Source: an uncultured Spirochaetaceae bacterium
GTDB lineage: Bacteria; Spirochaetota; Spirochaetia; Sphaerochaetales; Sphaerochaetaceae
Assembly: GCA_900315435.1 (NCBI GenBank)
Contig: OMYY01000020.1
Span: 1 to 47,658, forward strand
DNA: 47,658 nt
Direction of reading: 5' to 3'
The notes below the pieces were generated by a model that saw only the letters and a list, made by a program, of their open reading frames with translations, had not been told where the DNA came from and made no database searches. How positions within the stretch are numbered: the stretch's first letter is position 1; each line of letters begins with the position of its first letter. A program made the position numbers and the translations under genes. Shown here in pieces: positions 42,061-47,658 of this stretch.

Positions 42061-42317
42061 GCCTCCCCTCTCCTCTTGGCAAGCGCCTTCTCAAGCAGGT
42101 CGGTGACCACGTCGCTGTCGACGTGCTGGTACCGCACCCCGTCAATCGACAAGTTCGGCCCGTCCGAGCAAGCGTTCAGGCACAAATGGCCCTCGAACTC
42201 CACCTCATCCTCCAGGTGGTGCTCCTGAATATATGACTCCAAGTTCATCAGAGCCTGCGAGTTCCCCCTTGCGAAGCAAGAGCTTCCCATACAGAGCTCT
42301 ACCTTAATCTTATCCAT
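42057..42317 (-). CDS. Thioredoxin-like [2Fe-2S] ferredoxin, first gene of hydrogenase operon
   Basis: An 86-residue ferredoxin with VELCMGSSCFARG (Cys-x4-Cys) and HLCLNACSDG (Cys-x3-Cys). It is related to the one at 38760-39035 but differs in sequence, so the two may serve different hydrogenases. ATG 42317 has AAGGAAG upstream. Its stop overlaps the GTG start of the next gene by 4 bases. Confidence 0.9.
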   Translation of the reverse strand: MDKIKVELCMGSSCFARGNSQALMNLESYIQEHHLEDEVEFEGHLCLNACSDGPNLSIDGVRYQHVDSDVVTDLLEKALAKRRGEA

Positions 42318-42339
42318 GGTTCTTCCTTTTGTATGGAAT

Positions 42340-42368
42340 AAGATACACCTCGTGGCGAGACAAGTCAA
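42340..42368 (-). promoter_or_regulatory. Hydrogenase operon promoter
   Basis: TTGACT (42363-42368) and TATCTT (42340-42345) on the minus strand with a 17-base spacer. Transcription would start near 42333, leaving about 15 leader bases. No clear Rex-type palindrome was found. The 42369-42536 stretch upstream is A/T-rich and has no gene. Confidence 0.75.
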
Positions 42369-42536
42369 ATTATATGAAGGAATTATTTCATCGTCCTGCA
42401 CATTGAGCGGCAATAAAAACACATAAGTTCCGTGTTAATATGTTTCGTAGTATTTTATTGATTGCCATAGGTACATAAACTGCCAAAAGTTCTCATCACC
42501 GTACAACAAGAAACCATTCGGCGGAACAGGAAAGAT

Positions 42537-43367
42537 TCAAGAATGCGACAGGGCATGACGTACGGCGAGCAAGGTTTCATGAGCGGTGCTCGCTCCGGTA
42601 GCAAGCCCCACCTTCTGGAAATGGCGCATCTCGTCGGTCACGTCCTTTTCGCTCTCGATGGAGTAGACGGCCAGAGAGGGGTTTGTCTGCCTGGCCAAGG
42701 AGGCGAGCGCCTGGGTGTTTGCCGAGTTGCGGCCGCCGATGACAATCAGGGCATCACATTTGCCTGCCAGGTCCACCACCGCCTTTCTGCGGGCTGTCGA
42801 AGCGGGACAGATCTGGTTGACAAACACCACTCGGAAAGGTCGCAGCGCCTCTTGGATTTCCTGCCATTTTTCCTCTTCGAATGTGGTCTGGACAAAGGCG
42901 GCATAGGAACCATCCCTTGCAAGAGAGACCACATCTGCCGGCGAGGAAAGCAGGATCGGATGGATACCATCGATCCCCATCATCGAATTGACCTCGGCAT
43001 GGCCCCTCTCTCCGATGACAAGGATATGGTGGTCAGACGCGTATTTCCGGATCAGAGCAAGGTTGCGGGTCACCACCGGGCAGGTGGCGTCTACCAGGGA
43101 ATATCCCGCGGCAAGGAATTCCCTCCTTTCCTCGTCGGTCATGCCATGGGCACGGACAACCAGCACGCCCCCTTTCCCCTCGGAGGGAGCATTGATGGCG
43201 ACAAGGCCGCGCCTCTCGAACTCGTCAGTCACAATCCTGTTGTGGATCAACTGGCCGAGGCTATAGACCGGACGGTCGTGGACGGACCTCAACTGTTCGT
43301 CCGCCAGTTTCAGAGCGCGCTTTACCCCACCGCAATACTCAAGCACAGAAGAAAGGATGATTTGCAT
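42537..43367 (-). CDS. ispH: 4-hydroxy-3-methylbut-2-enyl diphosphate reductase
   Basis: A 276-residue IspH. The three cluster cysteines are visible: C12 (LEYCGGVKRA), C96 (VDATCPVV) and C187 (NQICPAST). Other landmarks are VVRAHGM near 70-76, GHAEVNSMMG (the usual GHPEV with Ala for Pro) near 122-131, and SANTQALASLA. It makes IPP and DMAPP at the last step of the MEP pathway. It stands alone between the hydrogenase and sec operons. Confidence 0.95.
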   Translation of the reverse strand: MQIILSSVLEYCGGVKRALKLADEQLRSVHDRPVYSLGQLIHNRIVTDEFERRGLVAINAPSEGKGGVLVVRAHGMTDEERREFLAAGYSLVDATCPVVTRNLALIRKYASDHHILVIGERGHAEVNSMMGIDGIHPILLSSPADVVSLARDGSYAAFVQTTFEEEKWQEIQEALRPFRVVFVNQICPASTARRKAVVDLAGKCDALIVIGGRNSANTQALASLARQTNPSLAVYSIESEKDVTDEMRHFQKVGLATGASTAHETLLAVRHALSHS

Positions 43368-43722
43368 GCGCCCATTTTACCGGAAATCAGCGGCAAGAAC
43401 CACTGGAGATGAAAGATATCGCCGGACAAAGTCGTTTTCCCCATACACCAACCACCCAATTTGCCTGGCAAGCTGTAGACGCGGGAAAAGACATTCCGTC
43501 CCTACTCCCGTATCGGGGATACCTTTCCCAAACTGATTGTCGAAGAGGGCCAGACAAAACCCTGGAGGACCAAAGAAGGCATTCTGGACTTTCTGTTGGA
43601 CTAACGCTGGCTGGATATCCTGTAATACCAGCTCGACGCTTTGCTGGATTCCATCCATTGGGAATTTTTGACAGAGATGTCAGAAATTTTCAGCATCGGC
43701 AAGGACTGCTGGATTGGCACAC
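43368..43722. other. Intergenic stretch, no supported gene
   Basis: About 355 bases. Frames on both strands reach 90-200 codons but none has a ribosome site or family features. On the plus strand near 43575-43725 a frame broken by two TAA codons reads RWLDIL, then YQLDALLDSIHWEFLTEMSE and IFSIGKDCWIG, which looks protein-like and may be a decayed gene end. Not identifiable. Confidence 0.4.
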
Positions 43723-43750
43723 AAAAACCGCCCGGAACACATCCGGGCGG
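43723..43750 (-). terminator. Terminator of the yajC-secD-secF operon
   Basis: On the minus strand CCGCCCGG, a seven-base loop, CCGGGCGG and then TTTTT make a textbook rho-independent terminator 20 bases after the secF stop. Confidence 0.95.
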
Positions 43751-43770
43751 CATGAGCAAATCACCGGGAC

Positions 43771-44967
43771 TCACTGGGCGGAAGCAGCCTTTTGGGCGGC
43801 TTTCTTCTCCTGTGCCTTGGTGATCCAGACCAGGAAGACCGGTGCCAGCATATTGCTGCTGAAGGTACCGACAACCAGGCCGAAAATCATCTCGATGGCA
43901 AAGAGCTTGATATCTCCCGTCGCAAGGATGGCGAGAGGGGCGATGGCAATCAGGGTCGTGACCGTGCTGAACAACGTACGAGTCCAGCTCTGCGTCACGG
44001 AACTGTCGATCTGGACCTCAAGCGAGTTCTCCGGATAGAGCTTCGCGTTCTCGCGGACACGGTCGAAAATGACGATCGTGTTGTTCAGGGAATACCCAAT
44101 CAGGGTCAGGACCGCGGCGACCGTGGTGCTGGACACCTCGAAGCGCATCAACGCGATGAAGCTCAGCATCAAGAGCACGTCGTGGCACAGGGCCAGGATG
44201 GAACTGATCGCATAGGCGAAACGGAACCGGATCCAAATATAGCAGAGAATCAAGACCAATGCGGCAAGCACGGAAAGAACAGATCCACGAATCAAAGAAG
44301 AGGAATACTTCGGTCCGACGAAATCGCTCTGCAACACGACGACATTGTTCTTGCCGAACGCCGCGTCAAGCGCAGAACCGATCTCGCTCGTCTTGCTCTG
44401 CTGGGTCTCGCCACCGCTCAAAGCCGTGCGGATCTGGAAGACCTGGTCGGCAGCGGCGCCAACAGTCTGGATTCTCACACCAGGCATCCCGTTCAGGGCC
44501 TGACGGACCTGCTCGATAGTGATGTTGCTCCCCTTGGCGAAGTTGACGACAGTCGGCTCCTCGGTAAGGATAGCCGGGAAGCCATACCCGGAAAGGACGG
44601 CGCCAGTTGCCAGCGAACCATCAAACACCTGGGTGGTGACACCCTCGGTCTGGTTCAGCGCGGCGGCGAGGTCCTGCACGGTCGGGTACTGGGTGGCAGG
44701 GTACGTAATGGTCTTCACACCATCATCCCCTCGCAACTCGAGGGAGAGGCTGCCGCCAACGACGGAAAGCCGTGCGGTCTTGCCACCAGTGTAAGCGACA
44801 GCCAGTCCGCTCGGAGCGACCTGGACACGAAGCCCAAGACCACTCTCGAAGTCGATACCGCGGTTGAAACCATGGAAGACGACCATGCTGATGATGCCGA
44901 TGGCAAGACAGATGCAGGCCAGAGCGCAGCTCAGCTTGCGATTCTTATACACCTGAATAGTCTTCAT
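43771..44967 (-). CDS. secF: Protein translocase subunit SecF, enlarged periplasmic domain
   Basis: A 398-residue SecF. One membrane helix at 12-32, then GIDFESGLGLRVQV (the conserved GxDFxGG region, altered), then a long external region to about residue 230. Five helices close the protein, with TVAAVLTLIGYSLNNTIVIF and DRVRENAKLYPENSLEVQID typical of SecF. E. coli SecF is about 320 residues; the extra length is in the first external domain. It works with SecD to complete protein export using the ion gradient. ATG overlaps the secD stop. Confidence 0.95.
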   Translation of the reverse strand: MKTIQVYKNRKLSCALACICLAIGIISMVVFHGFNRGIDFESGLGLRVQVAPSGLAVAYTGGKTARLSVVGGSLSLELRGDDGVKTITYPATQYPTVQDLAAALNQTEGVTTQVFDGSLATGAVLSGYGFPAILTEEPTVVNFAKGSNITIEQVRQALNGMPGVRIQTVGAAADQVFQIRTALSGGETQQSKTSEIGSALDAAFGKNNVVVLQSDFVGPKYSSSLIRGSVLSVLAALVLILCYIWIRFRFAYAISSILALCHDVLLMLSFIALMRFEVSSTTVAAVLTLIGYSLNNTIVIFDRVRENAKLYPENSLEVQIDSSVTQSWTRTLFSTVTTLIAIAPLAILATGDIKLFAIEMIFGLVVGTFSSNMLAPVFLVWITKAQEKKAAQKAASAQ

Positions 44968-46694
44968 TTGCTCTTCCTCCAGCTGATGTTCAGCTTGCCC
45001 TTCGGGTTATCCGTCACGGCGGCGTCCATGATCAGGTGCGTCACGAACAACGAAGTGAACACACTGCTGATGATACCGACGCAGAGCGTGTTGGCGAATC
45101 CCTTCACGGCAGAAGAACCGAGGAAGGAAAGAACGAGACCTGCGATGATCGTGGTGACGTTCGCGTCCATGATGGTCCAGAAGGCCTTTCCATAACCGGC
45201 ATTCACAGCGGCCTTGTCGCTCTTCCCGGCGCGAAGCTCTTCCTTGATACGCTCGTTGATGATGACGTTCGAGTCGACCGCCATGCCGAGGGTCAGGACC
45301 AGACCAGCGACGCTGGAGAGCGTCACGGTGAATCCGAACGAGGTAAGCAGGGCGAGCATGATCACCAGGTTGAAGACCAGCGCGAGATCGGCGACCAAAC
45401 CGGAAACCTTGTACTCGGCAATCATGAACAGGATGATCAGGCCGATACCGATGAGCAGGGCGAACATGGCCGCATGGACCGCGTCGTCGCCAAGAGTGGC
45501 GCCCACGCTCTGCTGGCTGGCAACGGTCAGGTTGATCGGCAGGGCGGCCGTCTTCAGGACGATAGCCAGGTCATCAGCCTCTTTCTGGCTGAAACCGCTG
45601 ATCTGGACGGAAGAACGGATGGCCTCGTTGATCGTCGCCATAGCCTTGACGTTGCCGTCCATGACAACCGCCAAGGTGTTGCCGACATTGGCACTGGTGA
45701 GCTTGTAGAACAAGTCACCACCCGTGCTGTCAAGCTGGAAGTTGACCACCGGCCTCCCGGTGATGCCGTCAGTGCTGGTGGTGGCGCTTTCAAGGTGCTC
45801 GCCATCCAACGCCACTTCCGAGTTCAGCACGACAAAGCGCTGCAACTCGTCGATGCCATATTCGTCATTGACATAATATCCAGTGGCCACCTTGCCGGCA
45901 GGCAGGAAGCTGGGCTGGCGGATCGAGCCATCATCGTTGAAGGCTTCGGTCGGGTGCTCCGCAAAGTACTGCTGCAACTGGGTGGTCAGGTCGGTGTCCA
46001 CCATCTGGAACGTCAAGGAACCCTTTCCGCGGAGGAAGGAGTTGATGCGCTCCGGATCCGAGGCGCCGGGAACCTCGATCGCGATCTGGTCGCTGCCCTG
46101 CAGCCGGATTTCCGGCTCGCTGACGCCGAACTGGTCGATACGGGTTTTCAGAATCTCGATATCCTCATTGACCAAGCTGGTCACCTGGGAGGACGAGGGA
46201 GTGATGCCGGTTCTCTCGGTATACCCTTCGACGTCGGCATCAAGCAAGACGCTCATGCCTCCCTGGAGGTCCAGACCAAGCTGGAGGGCCTTGCCACTGA
46301 GCTTCTTCAGACCAGTCAGCTCGCTGCGGTAGTGGTCCTCGATGGCATCCAGCAGGTCCTTCTCCGTGTAGAAGCCACGCAGCAACGTGGAGACGGTCCA
46401 CTTCGACGGGACGCTCTCCTTGCTTGCCTTGTAGGTCGCCTTGGCTGCGCCCTTCAGATATCCGAACTCGCTCGGGACATCCGCATCCGGATTGCCCTTC
46501 ACGAGATCCAACAACGCACGCGCGTCGCGGGAAGCTTGGCCACGTGCATACTCTCTGATCTGTACGTTGGATCCTGTTGCGAGATCCTTGGTTGTCTGGG
46601 GCACAAACCCGTACCACTTCACCGTGGGATACAGGAAGATACCGCACAGGACAACCACGAGCAGTACGATGATCAGACGATTCCGTTTTTTCAT
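44964..46694 (-). CDS. secD: Protein translocase subunit SecD
   Basis: A 576-residue SecD. A membrane helix at the N-terminus is followed by the conserved LQLGLDLQGGMSVLLDADVE near 135-155. The large P1 region contains ILKTRIDQFGVSEPEIRLQG. The C-terminal membrane domain has LTLGMAVDSNVIINERIKEE. GGAGAG precedes the ATG. It partners SecF and YajC in the operon. Confidence 0.97.
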   Translation of the reverse strand: MKKRNRLIIVLLVVVLCGIFLYPTVKWYGFVPQTTKDLATGSNVQIREYARGQASRDARALLDLVKGNPDADVPSEFGYLKGAAKATYKASKESVPSKWTVSTLLRGFYTEKDLLDAIEDHYRSELTGLKKLSGKALQLGLDLQGGMSVLLDADVEGYTERTGITPSSSQVTSLVNEDIEILKTRIDQFGVSEPEIRLQGSDQIAIEVPGASDPERINSFLRGKGSLTFQMVDTDLTTQLQQYFAEHPTEAFNDDGSIRQPSFLPAGKVATGYYVNDEYGIDELQRFVVLNSEVALDGEHLESATTSTDGITGRPVVNFQLDSTGGDLFYKLTSANVGNTLAVVMDGNVKAMATINEAIRSSVQISGFSQKEADDLAIVLKTAALPINLTVASQQSVGATLGDDAVHAAMFALLIGIGLIILFMIAEYKVSGLVADLALVFNLVIMLALLTSFGFTVTLSSVAGLVLTLGMAVDSNVIINERIKEELRAGKSDKAAVNAGYGKAFWTIMDANVTTIIAGLVLSFLGSSAVKGFANTLCVGIISSVFTSLFVTHLIMDAAVTDNPKGKLNISWRKSK

Positions 46695-46726
46695 GATACT
46701 CTCCGATTGTCTGTAGAATAGACGAG

Positions 46727-47131
46727 TTAATTTTCTTTCTTGGGTTCTTCAGCGACGGGCTGTTCGGTCTTCGGCTCGCTCTTCACTTCAGCCTTCTTCT
46801 CGGCCTTCGGGTTGGAAGCCACCTCTTTCTTGTTCAAGACCTGGCTGATCGCGTTCTTGGAGAACTCGATACGGGTGTTGTCGTCGACCTTGACGATGAC
46901 GCTGGATTCCTTGACCGCAACGACGGTTCCATGGATTCCTCCGATGGAGACGACCTTGTCGCCCTTCTTCATGGCACTCAGCATCGCCTGAGTCTCTTTA
47001 TCACGTTTTCTCTGGGGACGGATCATCAGGAAGTAGAAAATCAGAATGATCAGCACGAATGTGATCATCGTGGTGGCCATGCTTCCCGTGGAAGAACCAG
47101 CCGCGTCGGCACTCATCATAAAATTCAGCAT
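46727..47131 (-). CDS. yajC: Preprotein translocase subunit YajC
   Basis: A 134-residue YajC. One membrane helix (TTMITFVLIILIFYFLMI, near 20-37) is followed by RPQRKRDKE and GDKVVSIGGIHGTVVAV, both family landmarks. A charged Lys/Glu-rich tail follows (about residues 104-134), longer than usual. The start at 47131 has AGAGGA; the frame to 47176 has none. It is the first gene of the sec operon. Confidence 0.95.
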   Translation of the reverse strand: MLNFMMSADAAGSSTGSMATTMITFVLIILIFYFLMIRPQRKRDKETQAMLSAMKKGDKVVSIGGIHGTVVAVKESSVIVKVDDNTRIEFSKNAISQVLNKKEVASNPKAEKKAEVKSEPKTEQPVAEEPKKEN

Positions 47132-47191
47132 GTTTTCCTCTTTCTCAGATGGACGAAATGGACGGAATTCGCCCACTACGCCCTATTTTCC

Positions 47192-47232
47192 AAGTACCGA
47201 ACAAAGTACCACGAGTAAAGTACTCCAGTCAA
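47192..47232 (-). promoter_or_regulatory. yajC promoter region with three AAGTAC repeats
   Basis: A TTGACT -35 on the minus strand (47227-47232) is followed by TACTTT after 18 bases. AAGTAC occurs at 47192-47197, 47204-47209 and 47218-47223 (steps of 14 and 12), covering the -10 and start region. They could be binding sites for a regulator or coincidence. Confidence 0.4.
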
Positions 47233-47425
47233 GTTTGCATGCATTTTGGCAAGATTTTCTTCTCAACATTTACATCTTTGGTAAAAGCAGTCTGCATTTA
47301 GACTTATGGTAAAATATGATTCATCTACGTAAACGTAAAACGACAAAGACGAGAGTATTCACAGAAGACAAAACGAAGAAAGCGTCGCCCCTTAGAAGGA
47401 AAAATTATAGATGTTGGTAAAGAAG

Positions 47426-47563
47426 TCATCCTTCCTTATAAGTGGAAACGACTCCCTGAATGGCATCGATATCGTCCAAAGAATTCTTCTCGAACATTAC
47501 CAAATCAGCATATTTTCCTACCTCGAGTGTGCCCGTAATACATCGCTTGCGGTCTTGGTTGCA
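47426..47563 (-). pseudogene. C-terminal remnant of an amidohydrolase
   Basis: A minus-strand frame ending at TGA 47426 reads ITGTLEVGKYADLVMFEKNS followed by LDDIDAIQGVVSTYKEG. This is the standard C-terminal signature of amidohydrolase family 3 and related imidase-like enzymes. Upstream of about 47563 the frame loses family character and meets a TGA near 47630. Either the gene is truncated by rearrangement, or the contig edge joins unrelated sequence. No start is present. Confidence 0.7.
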
Positions 47564-47658
47564 TTTTGCGCCGCCCGGCGGTCGCTGATGCGTTACCAGC
47601 GGTCGGACGGCGTGCCAGCGGTCGGGCCCCGGTCAGGCCTTCTCGCCAGTTGTGATTG
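47564..47658. repeat. GC-rich window edge with repeated CCAGCGGTCGG
   Basis: The last 95 bases are much more GC-rich than the preceding 300. CCAGCGGTCGG occurs at 47596-47606 and 47615-47625, with a related CGGTCG near 47577-47582. No gene is recognisable. The abrupt change beside a truncated gene suggests a repeat element end or an assembly artefact. Confidence 0.45.

Noticed and set aside
40486-42228. 580-codon open frame on the plus strand
   Set aside because: Antisense to the PAS-hydrogenase, which has clear cysteine motifs; the plus frame shows no domain.
43377-43658. 93-codon minus-strand frame after secF terminator region
   Set aside because: No ribosome site, no family features and a composition like non-coding shadow.
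45036-46721. 561-codon open frame on the plus strand
   Set aside because: Antisense to secD; no signal or family features.
47564-47658. CRISPR-like repeat at the right edge
   Set aside because: Only two 11-base copies 19 bases apart, with no consistent spacer length or cas gene.

Overview
The window looks like a whole contig, or most of one, from a fermentative anaerobic spirochaete close to Sphaerochaeta. Three things suggest this. The left edge is the 5' end of a 16S rRNA gene of spirochaete type. The ABC solute-binding proteins have signal peptides ending in the Ala-Gly-Gly/Gln-Gly-Gly-Lys-Glu style common in Treponema and Sphaerochaeta. The metabolic genes are strictly anaerobic: FeFe hydrogenases, hybrid-cluster protein and a membrane-independent-looking GlpA system. 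The species is inferred; no database search was possible. Coding density is high, G+C is moderately high, and most genes lie on the minus strand in tightly overlapping operons.

Layout. (1) 1-420: truncated 16S rRNA with leader and promoter. (2) 420-12.3 kb: a glycerol-phosphate region. It holds a UgpB/A/E-type ABC importer with a glycerophosphodiesterase, an MBL hydrolase and the antiterminator GlpP, a divergent LacI regulator, a YesL-like membrane protein, and a glpA / FAD-oxidoreductase / DUF1667 / HAD-phosphatase operon. The glpA leader carries an intrinsic terminator, the expected kind of target for GlpP. (3) 12.3-17.5 kb: a haem-type membrane protein, a small ORF and an iron(III)-type ABC importer. 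(4) 17.6-23.7 kb: a second sugar-type ABC importer. Its regulator is an unusual fusion of a LacI-type repressor with a complete solute-binding-protein domain. The importer promoter carries two tandem LacI-type operators. (5) 23.8-27.7 kb: an acetyltransferase and a Crp/Fnr regulator, divergent from a ferredoxin-hcp-DUF488 operon for nitrosative stress, with a palindromic operator between them. (6) 27.7-31.3 kb: a decayed patch with one intact and one broken DUF4143 ATPase. (7) 31.3-36.8 kb: sugar kinase, PgsA and M32 carboxypeptidase, then thrS under a T-box riboswitch. (8) 36.9-42.4 kb: a six-gene hydrogenase operon with a PAS-containing sensory-type FeFe hydrogenase, a SpoIIE-type phosphatase, two small [2Fe-2S] proteins, a second FeFe hydrogenase and a free-methionine-sulfoxide reductase. 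(9) 42.5-47.1 kb: ispH, then yajC-secD-secF. (10) The right end holds an amidohydrolase C-terminal remnant and a GC-rich repeat-containing edge.

How the parts work together. Imported glycerol-3-phosphate or glycerophosphodiesters would be cleaved by the phosphodiesterase and oxidised by GlpA and its partners. GlpP, encoded in the uptake operon, would sense the substrate and open the glpA leader. Neither sugar-type importer encodes an ATPase, so both must borrow one. Both place a strong hairpin between the binding-protein gene and the permease genes. The hydrogenase operon joins a probable redox/H2 sensor and a phosphatase output to a second hydrogenase. The most unusual items are the LacI-SBP fusion regulator, the sensory hydrogenase operon ending in MsrC, and the predicted GlpP circuit.
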